A DNA stretch of 64,000 nt from Nephrocerus scutellatus (GCA_947095585.1 OX352763.1:31421462-31485461), one strand, 5' to 3'; positions 10,091 to 22,559 are shown, numbered from the stretch's first letter. A program made the numbers and translations. The notes: a model not told the origin generated them from the letters alone.

Positions 10091-12250
10091 ATATCTACTC
10101 GGTTACAAAAGTCAGCGATTTAAATTCACTCAGCTGGCGCTAGGCTTTCAAATGCAAGTGAAGGAAGGATAGATAAGTAAGAGAAACAAAAAAGAGTGGG
10201 TACAGCGGTGCCGAAATAGCATCCTAACTGGTTCTGATGGCTTCTGAAAAAAGATTTGAGGCTTCCATTTTTGAGAGTCAAATCCTTTTTCTAAGCTTCT
10301 TTATCAAAATCGTTCGATTCGGCTTTCGGCCACTCATAGAATTAATGGACTTATACGAATTTAGTATTTTCTGTTCCTTCCGTAAGGAATCATGTCCAGC
10401 ATACACACACACACACACACACAATAAAAAAACATTCATCATCAACACCGGTGTTGGGATGAAGCGAAAAAAAAGAGCATCCCGTCCAGCATGAGCTGTG
10501 CGCTCAGCTCTCCCGCTGTTTTAATGTTTTTCCATTCCGGATGGCTTCAGGAGAAGTGCCGCTGGGCTCGTAATGTGGTAAAGCGCTACCATTTCTGTTG
10601 AAGAGCATGAAATCTGCGTGAGTTTTGCTACATTCACGCAGGATTGGAAATGCATAATTGTTACTGTGTGATGCTGTGATGTTGTGCCGCTTCATAGTAG
10701 GACAGACGCATCACATCAACGCTTCAGTATCGTCGCTTCCCCGTCGGAGCGTTAATGGAATGAACAATGAGAACCCCGCTCGCTTTGGCACTTGAATGGA
10801 CAGACTATAACGACTATGACGACAAAATGCTAATGGTTATGATGATGATGATGCTCTTTTTTGGCTTTCCATTTGTGCGCATTGGCAAAGGACCTTTCAC
10901 ATCATTATCGTCACAAATTAGACGAGGTCGAAGAGCTGCTCAGATCAAGCATTAGGACTTTTTTTTTTAATTTGTATTTGAAAAAATCTATTCACTGTTA
11001 TAATTCCCTTCAAAATGGAACTAATGCGGCTTTATTATCACCGCAGGACATGCGTACACAGATTAAATGGAAGAGGTACTATCGTCATCGTCGTCCTTAT
11101 ATGCGTAAGAGCGCATGAGTTGATCATGAGTGTATACCTACATGTGGATGACGCGAGAAATTACAAGGCGATTATCAGGATTAGTGCAGAACAAACACAA
11201 AGTAGAGTGTATTCCCGTTTTTGTCCTTTTTAACCACACAAAACAGGACACACAAAATATTTACATTGTTGATGGTAGGATTGGTTGCATTGTACGATTT
11301 TTGCAAAAACTTTTAAAGGACATTTTGTTGTCATTGTTGGATTTTCATACAAAAAGGTGTCTTTCTGCAAATTGATCTAAATACCCTGCACGGGACAATA
11401 CTAATGAGTGGGATAATTCGAAATTTCAGGGATTTTCGTCTTTGTTCCTTCGAGTGTGATCCTAAACACAATATGTGATTTATTTTTGTTTCCCCGAATA
11501 TACAATGTGCGAGTGTGTGGCACTCGAGAAATATTTTTAAAAAAAAACAAACTTAAATGTGCGCTAAGGACTATGCGCACCTCTTGACTTAGTTCCAAAG
11601 AAGAGCAAGAAGAGATTATCGAAAATGCGAACGACCTTTTGGGCGCGTCAGCGTCTCATTTATGTTATTTTAGGCATCAGGAGCAACATCTAAATCGGTT
11701 AATGCGTCCGCCTTAGCAGAGTTGGTGTGTAGTGCAGTTCCTAGATGGTCACAGCAAAACAATGCGTGTCTTAACCTGCCTCTGCAATATTTGAAAATTT
11801 CTTTTAAAAAAGGATAAAAGTAATAACAAAAGACGAGACTTTGAAAAAATTACTATCATTCTTATGAGGAAAACATTTATTTATTTCTTCAAGATTGCTG
11901 ACTGAATTATCGAATTTCTTTGTAATGGCAAAGTATGGAGTCTGGAAGGTGCAACTGATAATATTGTGCAATGCAGTTAGCAAATAGTTTAACAACATCG
12001 TATTCTAAACAGAAATTTACTGAAAAGAAAAATGAAATAATTGGGCTAGTTCCTTATTCTAAGTAAGCCTGGCGCGTTGCTAAAAACCTCACCCATGAAT
12101 CAATAACACTATGGAACAAGGAAATAGCCTCGGAAACTGTAACTGACAATAACTACGAGAACGCCTGAGGGATTGAGAGGAATTTTCTCATAGAACATAC
12201 GTTGTCTATCAAATTGTAAAGCTGAGATAACAGCAATCAAGGAGATGCGA
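10091..12250. other. Apparently single-copy non-coding stretch
   Basis: No recognised gene or transposon. It includes a CA microsatellite (10403-10422), a GATGATGATGATG patch near 10838 and several short overlapping frames without recognisable content (10237-11598). Composition is less AT-rich than the flanks, and the absence of LINE signatures suggests host intergenic or intronic DNA. Confidence 0.35.
10401..10423 (+). repeat. CA dinucleotide microsatellite
   Basis: An uninterrupted run of about 11 AC units followed by AATAAAAAAAC. Length polymorphism between individuals is likely. Confidence 0.95.
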
Positions 12251-12259
12251 TGGACGGGT

Positions 12260-13385
12260 AATATAAGGACTCGCCAGACGATGAAAAATATGAATTCTTT
12301 GAAGCAGTGAAATGGGACTGCCTTAAGTAACATTCTGTTTATCGAAGGAGCATCTGATAACGCTTCTCGTGGGGCGATAAGTAGTGCTCTGGGAGAGGAA
12401 GAAAGTAAACAGCCAATCACTTTATGATTGCGCGAGATGCTGGGCACCAGAACAGCTTAGACCATAGTCAGTGATAAAACCATTATGAACAAAACTACAA
12501 GAGAATGACCACAAGGAAGGGAACTGTCTCCACTTTTGTTGAGCATCTTTGTATTTTAACTACTCCAGCGACTAGCTGAAGCAGGAACTTCGTACAAAGT
12601 ACATCGTAGCAAGAGGGAAGTTAGAGGAATTACTTCTGTGACAGATTACCTATCACGAGTAGATGGTGGCAAGAGGTGGGACTCGGGGTAAATCGAAACA
12701 AGACCACTTCATCAATAAAAGGAAGCTGGGGCAAATGCACCCGATTACCCGATCACAGAGGTTATATACCCTAGACTGATATTTGGTAGTAGACTGCTTT
12801 GGAACAATCACCAACAAGCAGTACTACAAAAATCAACAAGAGCACAGAAGGGGGGTAGGTAAATCCTGTTGAGTTATTCCCAGAATAATGCACTGGATGT
12901 ACACCATTATAGTTATTCCAATTATTAACTACAGAGCAATGACACGGGCGAATAGGACCAAGTTGGGCACCACCAAATGGGATTGTAAAAATTGTAGAGG
13001 CTGACATCTATATTAATTACCATTATTATGAGATCCTGCCCAACACAGCGGGCATGGAGGCAATCCTTGGGCTACTTCCACTACACCAATCTAGCAAATA
13101 GGGAAACCAAGTTACTTTTGAGCAAGGTAGGCTGCTTCACGGACGGCAGGCTAGAGGTATAGTGGAATCACAGGCCAAGCTGACTTCCTTAGCGAGCATG
13201 CCATGTGATAACATGGTGGAAAAGTCATATAGTGGTATACGGAACGGGTTGTGAAGTATATGTCCAACAAACGAACTACTCTGTTGCAATGGGGCAGTAC
13301 CCGAGAATATGCCATCGAAAGATGTGCTAACTTTAATCTGGAAAGGAACGAAAATAGCTATCATGACCATCATCATATAGTGGGA
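12260..13385 (+). mobile_element. LINE-C (R1/LOA-like) RT, 5' part of a split element
   Basis: Shifted plus frames give FIEGASDNASRGAISSALG (12335-12395; RT motif around the first catalytic Asp, FxDIEGAFDN in intact elements), REMLGTRTA, then GRELSPLLLSIFV (about 12510-12550; QG..LSPLL). Further on comes IFGSRLLWNNHQQ near 12780 (W..H), and RNase H entry near 13270-13330 with LLQWGSTREYAIERCANFNL after frame correction. The same order and near-identical phrases occur in the minus-strand copy at 27336-28720 (TLKQWGSTRAY, SMPCDNMV). The element continues after an interruption, at 13955-14350. Many stops, so dead. Confidence 0.8.
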
Positions 13386-13954
13386 TGAATCCGGCTTTCC
13401 TAGCTTCCGCCATTAAGCATGCTCGTTAATCTATTCCCATTTAGCGGTCCTTTCTTCGAGAGTAAACCGTAAGTCCCCGCGTTGCATCCCCAGAACGAGC
13501 TGGGTCCTCAACCACAGTTGTCCTCAGACCGGTCAACTTTACTCCCGCGGTACCAACGCGACCTTGGTGAGGTCTGACATCAAAGAACTTAGTTAGTTCA
13601 GAGTGAATGCCTTTTTGCGAAGGAAAAACCGACACTGGCAAATCATCGTCCGGAACCTCGATCCCCATCATTTGTCACTAGGATACACCACCTTATCGTA
13701 GGCCGCCTGGGATAGAAACTATTCCAGGGCCTTTCCTCTGACCACTTGTGTACTAAATGAGCCACTAAATATGAAGAGTCGCCCATAAGGTTCTTCTAAG
13801 TACCAGTAGCTCACTTCGGGTCACAAACTACGAAGACATTGCCCATAAAGAGCACACTCTATGTACCCGCGAACCTTATTAATCTCCCGTGGTGAAGCCC
13901 AGCCCCCCAACCATGTATAGGTTAAGATGCAATTGGAACCCCTACGGGGAATCT
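13386..13954 (-). mobile_element. Reversed LINE 5'/ORF1-like fragment inserted in LINE-C
   Basis: Between the two halves of the LINE-C RNase H domain lies about 570 bp in opposite orientation. On the minus strand, 13671-13441 is open and begins MMGIEVPDDDLPVSVFPSQK. The region around 13600-13730 matches 39225-39400 on the plus strand (a shared GGAATAGTTTCTATCCC-type and GAGGTTCCGGACGA-type sequence, and a QMIGYEVPDE peptide there). It is therefore a dispersed repeat, probably the 5' region or ORF1 of a LINE. The protein family is not recognised. Confidence 0.6.
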
Positions 13955-14350
13955 ATCACAACCGACAGCCAAGTTGCGCTATGAGCCCTGGAGTACAGAC
14001 ACCTCCAACCTTGTGTAGATATGCAGGGAGATGCTAAACAAAGTTGACGAAGTCAACAAAGTACGTTTGTACTGGGTACCGGGCCACACATTGAAGGCAA
14101 CGAGCAGTGGATAGTGGATAGGCTCGCTAAAATATTCTGTGGCACATGGTACCGCATAATGCGATATAGGTTAGGCAGCCGCTTCCGTAAGATGCTGGGA
14201 GAATCTTCCGGGTCTACGACAAGCAAAGGAACTACTAGGGAACCAGAACCCAAAGAGGTATAGCCTGATATTGGGACTTAGTAGAAGTAATGTAAGAATT
14301 TTTATAGGCTTCCTAACAGGCATCTTAAGAAATTAAAATAAGTAAAGGAT
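13955..14350 (+). mobile_element. LINE-C RNase H C-terminal half
   Basis: After the insertion the RNase H reading resumes: a DSQVALRALEYRHLQ segment (13968-14010; the DSQAAL motif with a catalytic Asp), then an FVLGTGPHIEGNEQ-like segment (about 14065-14110; the VPGHxGIxGNE motif) and DRLAKI. Next come DIGT and a segment corresponding to SRSNVRI, TGFLTGH and LRKLK in the copy at 60300-60420. A CCRFC remnant near 14355 may be the start of the zinc tail. Frameshifts throughout. It joins logically to 12260-13385. Confidence 0.75.
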
Positions 14351-15680
14351 GGCTGTTGCAGATTCTGTAACGCTATCTCACTCACTAATCATACCCAGCA
14401 ACTATTAGTCAAAATTCCCAAGTAACTTTTGTCAAATTTCGCTTCTCAATCGTACCCCCAGCTCAGTGGCTGCCTGCGCAAACGACTTAATTAATCCAAA
14501 GCCTCGTTTGCCGACTTCAACAAGATGCCTATGTGTGTGTTTTTGTGCCCTGTCCGTTTAAACTTCTTCAAAGTGGCTAATTCGATGACGTGCGCACATA
14601 AACCTCACACGCTGCCTGGTGTTTTGCACCCTGCGGAGCTGACAACTTTTTCACCAACAAAACCCCAACAACCCGCACATTACGTCAAGTTTTTCTGCCA
14701 TTGTTGTGCATTGCTTTGTGGCATTGTTGTCATTGTTGTCGCTTCGTTGTTGAGGGCGCCAGGCGCTGCCGATCACCATCATCGCTGCAATCGATTGCGC
14801 GGATCACTGAGTTTGCCGTCGACTGATGGCGTTGGAGTCATCATCGGAAAAGTCATTAGGCGCGAAGGGGAAAATTATTACGGACACGGAAAACGCTTCG
14901 AACCTGTGGTGATTGGTAGTTTGAATCGTTGGTTTTTTTTTCCACTTCACTTCATGATGTGCCGGCGGTAAAAAGGTTCACTCACTTAAGAGGTGATGCT
15001 TCCCTTTCTTAACCGCACTTTACTTATATTTCTTGTGGTGGTGGTTGTGGTTGCTGCCGTTTATTTCTCGATCATCATTTCGATGCCTTTGAGAAGATCG
15101 TGACGAATGTGGGAACTATTCAAAGAAGCCTGATACTCTAACTGTCTAACAGTCTAACAGCGACGGTCATGCTCATTGTATAATGGCCGTGATTGAATGT
15201 TGCCGGCGCCTCTTACCTGCCTCCTTGCGATTGAAGGTTCTATTTAAGCTATTCGGGCAGGCGCGCCGGTTACATAGTATTTGTTGCTTGCAGGTATCAT
15301 TCATTCGCGTCATTTTGTATACTCCACTCCTGGAACAATCAGGCGATGGGCGCGCACATGTTAAGTAGAAATGATTAATGAGGATCAATTGCGTAATGAG
15401 CGGTTTTGTTTTCTCCATCTCTCTCTCTCTCTCTATCTCTTCAACGGATGAGCTATTTGAGTGGTCGAACAATACGGTTAAGTTGGGTCATTTGTTTTTA
15501 AAGCAGGTTATGATGGAATCTATTACCGTGTCGTTATGACTTTTTGGGTAACAGAAAAAGTTACCGACCGCTTACTGAAGTTGAAAACGAAAAGGGTCAA
15601 TTTGTTTTGGGAAGAGGTCTCTACTATGTCATATATACATCTTGGGGTTGAGTGAAATAAGATGGTATGACACCGGAGAA
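14351..15680. other. Apparently single-copy non-coding stretch
   Basis: Contains a 148-codon plus frame (14525-14971) with Cys/His-rich, low-information content that resembles no family and lacks start context; I regard it as chance. A TC microsatellite lies at about 15416-15434. Composition and lack of transposon signatures suggest host DNA. Confidence 0.35.
15416..15434 (+). repeat. CT dinucleotide microsatellite
   Basis: A short CTCTCTCTCTCTCTCT run. Confidence 0.85.
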
Positions 15681-15689
15681 TACCAGTCT

Positions 15690-17660
15690 CCAACAAATAA
15701 TACTGTGATGCTCTACTCCGGTAGACCAGCTGGGAGCGGACGGAGGTCTGGAGTTGAACTGATACTAACTCCGGTAGCACAAAACTGCCTTATATCCTGA
15801 AAACCTCCCAGTAACCGGATAATGACGGCTAGATTCCGGAGTAGAGTAAGAAAAATTACTATCGTACAGTGCTTTGCTCCAATCGAAGACGCAACTGAGG
15901 ACGAAAAGGACAATTTTGATAGATATTTGTGCTCCGTGTATAACCAAACGCCTAATAGCGACATCGTACTTCAATGCCAAGGTAGGAAGCGACAGTACTA
16001 CGCTTAAGTAAGTGATGGGAGTTTCCGTTCTTAGTGAAGGGAACGATAACGAAAAGCGTTATGTGGACTTCTATTATACCAATTGCCTAGCCATTGGAGG
16101 TACGCTGCTTAAGATTAAAAGCCGTGCCACAAAATCAGTTGTGTCTCAACTGACAGGCAGCGAACATCAACCCGGATTGATCAAATTGCGATCAGCCGCC
16201 GCTTCATAAATTGCCTTTTAGACGTTCGTAACAGACGTGGAGGCGATAGCGTTCAAGAGCGAGATCACCATCTTATATTAGCTTTTATCATCCATCAACA
16301 GAAACCGTTCAAATTTGCTGAACAATACCAGGTTCAATACGGATAGGTTTAGGGAACCGGAAGTGCGTCAACAATACGGGGACCATCTTGCCTTAGAAGC
16401 AGAAATAATCAACAGCACACCGCAGGAAAACGTGGACGACCACTGGAATGCTGTGAAAAATGGTTTTGTACCAGGGTCACTCACCTATGCCGGTAAAAGG
16501 CAGAATAAACACCGCACATGATTATCGGAAGACACCTGTTGACGGATCGATGAGCGTAAAGCAGTTAAGGCTCGAATTGCAGCGCCCTCAGCAGTATAGA
16601 GTATACCGAGCTGGAAGCCCAATATCGCGCCAAAAAGAAGAAAGTGCAGCGTAGTGTAAGACTGGACAAACGACAATACATCGACTCACTTAGAAGCAGC
16701 AAGAAGGGGTGACAGTAGGACTATCTAGAACATCACCAAGGAGCTCAATGGTGGTCGGAAATTCAAACAACTTCCGGTGAAGAGTTTAGATGGTGACCTT
16801 CTGATGTCAAATGAGGAGCAGCTCATTAGATGGAGAGAACAGCTACAGTCCTTAACCACTTAGACATTGGTGATATGAACTCGAGTGCTAATGAATTTTC
16901 CGAAGAGATAAATTCCCGAATTAGCACTGGACCTCCAAGTAAAACAGAAATAACAGCAGCAATCAAGTCTCTAAAGAAAAATAAAGCGGTGGGTATTGCC
17001 GGCATCTCTGGCGAAATATGCCAACCACATCGGCTGATCTTCTACACCGGCTCATACGGAGAGCGTGGGAAAATGATCAATTTCCCCAAAAGTGGAAAAG
17101 AGGGATGATCGGCAAGCTTCCAGAAAGGTAAATCTGATGGTCTGTGGAAACTGGAGAGGTATAAGCGTTTTACCGGCCGTAGCCGAGATAATAGCTAGAA
17201 TCATATTAGAACGGGTAATGGAGCATGTGGATTCAACTCTCGACGTCGAACAGGCAGGCGATCACTCTGGATCCTCTTGCATCGATCACATAAACACCTT
17301 GCGGATCATAATAGAAACAATGCGTCGAGTACAGATCTTCGTTACATCTACTGTTCATCGACTTCGAGAAGACTTTTGCAGCTTAAATCGAGATGCTATC
17401 TGGATGGCCTTTAGCTATTATTAAAGCTACATACGAAGGAAGTAAATGTCACGTCCTACACAACGGTAAGGTGTCCTAAGAATTTGAAGTCCAAAGAGGA
17501 GTACATTAGGTGTGCATACTATGACCGCTGTTATTCCTAGTGGTCATCAGCGATGTACTCCGTGCAGCACTGACGCTAGGGAACATTGGAATTCGATGGA
17601 CTATGACAATCTTAGACTACGCTGACGATGTTTGACTGTTCTCCCATCGGATAATGGACT
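15690..17660 (+). mobile_element. LINE-A: APE endonuclease plus RT, decayed
   Basis: The most complete LINE-A copy. The endonuclease part reads MLYSGRPAGSGRRSGVEL near 15700-15755, then RIMTARFRSRVRKITIVQCF with APIEDATEDEKDNF (15820-15925), typical of the APE-type domain where Asn/Asp/His residues cut target DNA. The domain's C-terminus is a DQIAISRRF then LLDVRNRRGGD then ERDHHL run near 16170-16275, with the usual SDHH changed to RDHH. The RT starts with IKSLKKNKAVGIAGISGEI (16965-17020; KAAGxDGI). NWRGISVLP is at 17147-17175, a VEQAGDHSGSSCIDHINTLR motif at 17245-17305, and TLDYADDV with the active-site Asp pair at 17611-17632. Frameshifts and stops are frequent. No RNase H or 3' end is seen; a SINE lies just downstream. 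Confidence 0.85.
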
Positions 17661-17811
17661 TTTTTTCATGACTTCGCATAAATCTTGGGCCTTGTCGCGT
17701 TCGATATTGATTTTGAGTTCACCTAAAGTCACCTAAAGTCGTGGACTTGGCACAGCCAAAAAGGAAAGCATACACTCTTTCGGGATCCTAAGCCTATTAT
17801 GTGGCATAATT

Positions 17812-18080
17812 TATAATAATTGGCGCAACATACCGTTGTGATCCAGGGCTTAGCTTCTTCCGACTGTCCGCATTGTGCGTGTTAAAATTTTGCACACAAA
17901 TATAAGGGCCATATTCGAAAGGTGAATTGGGAAGCTTTCTCATGACTGTTATTAGTATCGGACGTTTGTAAGACATTCGCGAGTGGTGGAGCCGTGAAAA
18001 GCATTTAATTTCTATTTTTTTAGATTCACAGTTCGGAACTCTCACTAAGTAGTCCAATGCACTAATCACTTAAGCCGCAG
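17812..18080 (-). mobile_element. tRNA-derived SINE, copy 2 (diverged)
   Basis: Minus orientation. The 3' tail (TTATAATAATTGGCGCAACAT at 17811-17831 on plus) and the body (CCGTTGTGATCCAGGGCTTAGC, TTTGCACACAAAT, GGAAGCTTTCTC, GACGTTTGTAAGACATTCGCG in reduced form) match copy 1 block by block. The tRNA-like head is decayed: A-box region TTAAGTGATTAG, and a B box altered to AGTTCCGAACT. The antisense frame 17797-18069 is a by-product. Confidence 0.8.
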
Positions 18081-18289
18081 CGTACTTCTGCGACATCAAC
18101 ATCCAAGGCAAATGCCTGGAAAAACGCTTTGGAAACACAACAATATCTCACTGACTGGCAGAGAACTTCTGGGCTTGGAATGAATCAGCAAGCTATGTGG
18201 ACTTTTTCATAGACCATCCCAACAAATTAAAACTTTCATCAAGATTTTGATTAGATTGATGTGCGGGTTTGTTGTGGAACTTTTGGTCC

Positions 18290-18960
18290 ATTACGTTTTC
18301 CCTGACAGGTATAGTGTAAGCCCGATCCCTACAGTACCACTGGCTTTTAAAAACCTAATGGTTCTGATGTGTGGATTCAAATAATAACTTTGTGCTTCCA
18401 CATATGGTTCATTATCTCTTAGATGGTTGCTTCGCATTCGTTGAGAAAATGTCCGGGGGTCTCCTCCACTTCTCCGCATAGACTCAGTAGCTGCTATCGT
18501 TTTGTAGGTGTCCCCTCAGTCTGCATCCTTCCCTACATACAATAGCTCCAAATATTCCATGTAAGACTGGTTTCTCGAATATGGCTACGAGCTCAGATTA
18601 CTTTTTGCCATCAAAGTCTTGGTTTTAAGGACGAACATTGTCTTCTACACGCTAGGATCTTGGTTAAGTTTTATTTATAATTAAGTTGCTGATCTGCAAG
18701 AGTCTTTAAGAACTGGCTGCTACAATTGACTTCAGGATAATTTTAAAATTTGCCCCAAGTTTGCAACTTTTGCCTTAAACAGCCCCTGGAGGTCTATACT
18801 AATGATGTTATTATGAGTGTCGTGGCTTTAATCTGCGTTCTTATGTAGCCTAGCCTAAGTCTGAGATCACGTTTTTAAACGCCGGGTTAAAAAGAAGGAC
18901 GGCCAATTCTATACTTTATCCAAGCCCTTATGTTACACGGCCTGCAACTTCTCGTGGATA
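18290..18960 (-). mobile_element. LINE-B RT remnant and LINE C-terminal tail
   Basis: Minus strand. Near 18920-18865 a segment reads ELAVLLFNPAFKNVISDLG, the decayed counterpart of DGLACVLFNLALEKVIRDS in LINE-B. Near 18615-18560 a segment FEKPVLHGIFGAIVCREG matches AFERKVLRRIVGPRM in LINE-B. Further 3', at 18480-18420, a different frame reads CGEVEETPGHFLNECEA, a zinc-tail pattern of RNase-H-bearing LINEs, so this may be two abutting fragments of different elements. Heavily mutated. Confidence 0.55.
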
Positions 18961-21470
18961 AAAAGGTCATTTGCAACGCCTCCTCGTCATTGTGTCCAGT
19001 TGTCTGCAACGGATTTCAGTTCTCTCCAACTCATTCCCTATCAAACGCCAAAATGCCTTTATTCCTCCTCAACGTTCTGCACCAATTCTGCTAAGGACGA
19101 CCCACTTGTCTGCCTGATTGGGTCAATGGATGGCCAATGGAACTTTTATTAATGAATTGCAGCTTCTTATCTTCTCATACAGTCAGATGGTACCTTCCAA
19201 GAAATGCACCCATATATCAGAACTGATTATTAATTGGAACGAACAATTCGTAGCTTAGTTCTTTTACTAAAAACACTTTAGGCCAAAATAATAAAATCCA
19301 GTTCCTTGTGTTGCACTCTTCCAGAATTCAAATCGTTTTGGTGTCTAATTTCGTCGAAGAAGAAGGCTCTCTTCGTAAATATCTCAATTGAAAGCCTCGC
19401 TCTACTATACTGCGCTTATAATTTTTCAAGGTAACACACACTAACTTGTAAAGTGTGCATCACGTTGAAGTACATTTACATTTTCATTAGCATGACATGC
19501 ATTTTGCCAACTCACAGGAGCAAAAGTGAACTTCCTTCTTCCTATTTCCCTTCCATAGCATAGAGTCATTTTGTTTGTTTTGGCGTAAGAGCTACGAGAG
19601 CTCTATGTCCCTCACCCAAACCGGAGCAATTCGAATTTCCATATCGCTTCTTTCACATCTAAGATGAGCGAGTATCAGTGTTCTAAGGAGAACATATCGC
19701 TTAAGGACGTTCATTGTCGATAACCCCTTTGATCAACTTAAGCTAAAGCTTACTACAAATAATTGCTACTAATAGCGAGTTTTAGGCATTGTATACGTCC
19801 GTTGAGCCAATCAAGATACAAATCGAATCGATACGAGAGGTGACGGCGACGATATGTCGAGGTATCGAGCGTCGGGCGTCGGCCCCCTATTATTCCCTCG
19901 AAGTCAATGCGAACGAGTCAAGTTTATTTTTATTTTTCAAAATTGTTGGTTGTTCTTGTTGTTGTTTAACTTTGAATGGGTATATGCCCGTTTAGCATAA
20001 GGTCACATCAGACACGGCACACGGACGACAACATCAGCCATCACAAAGTAGAGGCAACAGATTTCGCTTCGAGCGGAAAGTTTTTAGCAGAACTCTCGGA
20101 AAATTTGCATTCAATCATCGCGTCTAATGCGAGACGGAATGCGGTATGCGGTACAGTGCACAGTGCACATACATACAAGCGCATGCAAACTGCCGTGCCA
20201 AGCGATGCCAGGTATATTACATCAGCACTTGAACGTTGAACATAAACGCCTGTAAGGCGCCCCGATTTGCATTACCTCTGTGTGGTGAGGCGGTGTGTTT
20301 ATCTGGCAAACTAAATACACAAACGCGCACACAACTTAAGCGAGGTCGCTGCCAGCTGCTAGTCGTCGGACGTCGCCGCGTGTGCACGTATTGGCGGGAT
20401 CCGTATCGAAGATCCGTACACCGACTCTGTCGAATAATCTCTGAAATGCACGACGCTGCGCATGCACAAGAGCTGGGCGATTTTCCACCTTCTCCAGTTT
20501 CTGTCTGAGGACGCCGCGAGATATTTCTGTTGTTACCTTACCTTGTCGAAGAAGATGATGATGATGCCAATGATGCCGCGCAATGATGCCGATTATCCCG
20601 GAGCTTTATCTGAGAAAATTGATTGATTTGCAATGGCGCGGCAGCGCTGAGCGCAACGCAGAGCGGCTAATCGCTAATGCATTTTACCGCCATATGTGTA
20701 TGTTCGGTTCGCGGGGTACAGCGCGCTTATCTCTTTTGGCCGGTTTCTTGTTTTAATTTTTAATAATTTTTAAGCATCCCGCCGGAAGATAGTGGTCGCT
20801 CCGGTCGCTGGTTGATGACTGCTTGCTCTTATAGGACGATAACGACGACGACAAGCTTTGTTCAAATATTGTGCTCATGCCAACAGGTTGGTTGACTGCA
20901 TCTATCTAATAAGAATGTTCTTGCTGTCGCTGTTTGCCCTCAAAAAAGATGCTTTCCATACACTTGGAGCGCTCCTTTCCAAGGATACTAAAAAGCTGAC
21001 ATCATCGGCAAATCTATCAGCGAAAGGTCGACAACAATAACGAAATACTTTATGGCCGATAATTGGAATTTGCCGAACGAGATAGTCGTCTGCACGCACA
21101 CACAAGCAATTCGATGGGTAATGATCGATGGATTTGGCAACCTTTTATTTTACAACGCAACTCTAAGCTGAAGTCAAATTTAATAATTCCCACATTTTAT
21201 GATGACGTTTGGGTTTGGCACCATCAGTGCGGACTGATGTGTTGCGGCTTCACTTTCGAACAAACTAATAAAAGTTTGGCGGACTTCAACAAGCCAATCA
21301 GTTGTTGTTGTTGGAATGAATCCATCTCTTCCTGTTTTGGCGTTTACTTCTGCTCATCACATCACGTGTACCGATGTTGCATTTGTTTATGATGGCGCCA
21401 CTCTCAATCCTTCTCGGATGCAATGCTGTGCGTAAACCGTAAACTGATCGCCTCGACAGCAAAGCGCCAG
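18961..21470. other. Non-coding stretch with GC-richer island (about 19.8-21.4 kb)
   Basis: Sequence to about 19430 is repeat-like but unassigned. From about 19790 to 21430 the base composition is clearly more balanced, with CpG-containing runs (CGATACGAGAGGTGACGGCG near 19830; GGACGTCGCCGCGTGTGCAC near 20368) and simple GATGATGATGATG, ACGACGACGAC and GTTGTTGTTG patches. Open frames (19789-21392) overlap in several directions and match nothing. This is the best candidate in the window for host regulatory or untranslated sequence, but no specific site can be proven. Confidence 0.35.
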
Positions 21471-21479
21471 GCTAGGCCA

Positions 21480-22300
21480 TAAATTAAATTGCAAAGGAAG
21501 ACATTCTTCGAAACGTATGTGTTGTCGAGGAGATAAAAATGTCACCTATTCGCCATAAACTGTTGGATTTTATTACATTAGTCATGGTACGACGGCTTAG
21601 CTGCCATTTTTCAATAATTATAAAAAAAAGTTTAGCTCTCTGACTTATTGGCATAGACGGTAGACTTAGCAGCATCAAAGAAAAAAGTCCAGAGGCGTTA
21701 AATCACACGAACGAGACTGGTCCATTTCTGAAAATAACGTATGGTCACCGAACTTTGCCATGACATCAATAACTCGATTGTGTGGCCAGCTGTGTAGCAT
21801 GTGGCGCCGTCTTATTGAAACCACATATGCTCCCAGAAAACCTCTTCTATTTTAAACTAGGAATAGTCAGTCAACATAGTCCGGTAGCGATCTCTGTGAC
21901 TATGTTGCCATCATCCTCGAGCATGATCTCTTACCGAACAGCCAAGTTTTGTCGGTGTAATTGCATTTCATACATGGCTTTAAGTTGTTTACTTGTCCAA
22001 ATGCGACAATTTTGCTTATTAACGAAGCCGTTGACCCAGAAATGGGCAGTTCGCACCGCAGTTCCTTGATGATGGTCGCTCGGATTCAGTTCTTGTGTTA
22101 AAGTGATCTTATAGGTCCAATTATTTGCGCGAAATTCGCGCACAATGATGCTCAATACCTGACATAGACGCAAAATCATTCTTAATGAAGGGAGAGTAAA
22201 GTCCTGGAGATGATAGATACCGAACGTAGAGGATATATCATAACTCACTTTAAAAAAGACTGTCATTAGTCTTGTGGACTTCATCTTAGGCAAAGTTTGA
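21480..22300 (-). mobile_element. mariner (DD41D-type) transposase remnant
   Basis: Minus strand, about 820 bp. Segments in order: LTQELNPSDHHQ (about 22105-22070), then HFWVNGFVNKQNCRIW (about 22050-22005), equivalent to DEAHFDLGGYVNKQNCRIW in the 62.2-kb copy. Next are a YRTMLTDY segment near 21880, a HMWFQ-DGATCYTAGHTIELL stretch near 21830-21770 with the second Asp, and a LTPLDFFLWGA-equivalent (WTFFFDAAKSTVYANKSE) near 21690-21640. Frameshifts and stops throughout; no terminal repeats found. An old, dead copy of the same family as 62240-63545. Confidence 0.8.
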
Positions 22301-22559
22301 AACGACAGGTTTGATGATAAATGAAAGCCTGCGCCCTGATCTAAGAAAGTTGCATACCGAGTCTTCCAATAAACTTTCAGGACGCCGAAAAATTAAGAGG
22401 AATATAACGAGATCAGAAGATTTAAAAAATCTGTCCAAAGAAACCTGCCTGGTCGTTGAACCAGGACAGTACAGAGCAAGAAGAGCAATATAGCTAAGAG
22501 CCCGCGTATAAAATTATCTCCTTAATCCTACAAAACAGGTTAGGCACGTATGCAAAAGT

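Noticed and set aside
13441..13671. Intact host gene on the minus strand
   Set aside because: The segment recurs in diverged form at 39225-39400, so it belongs to a dispersed repeat.
14525..14971. 148-codon plus-strand frame
   Set aside because: No recognisable domain, Cys/His content follows from simple TGC/CAC-rich sequence, no splice or start context; treated as chance.
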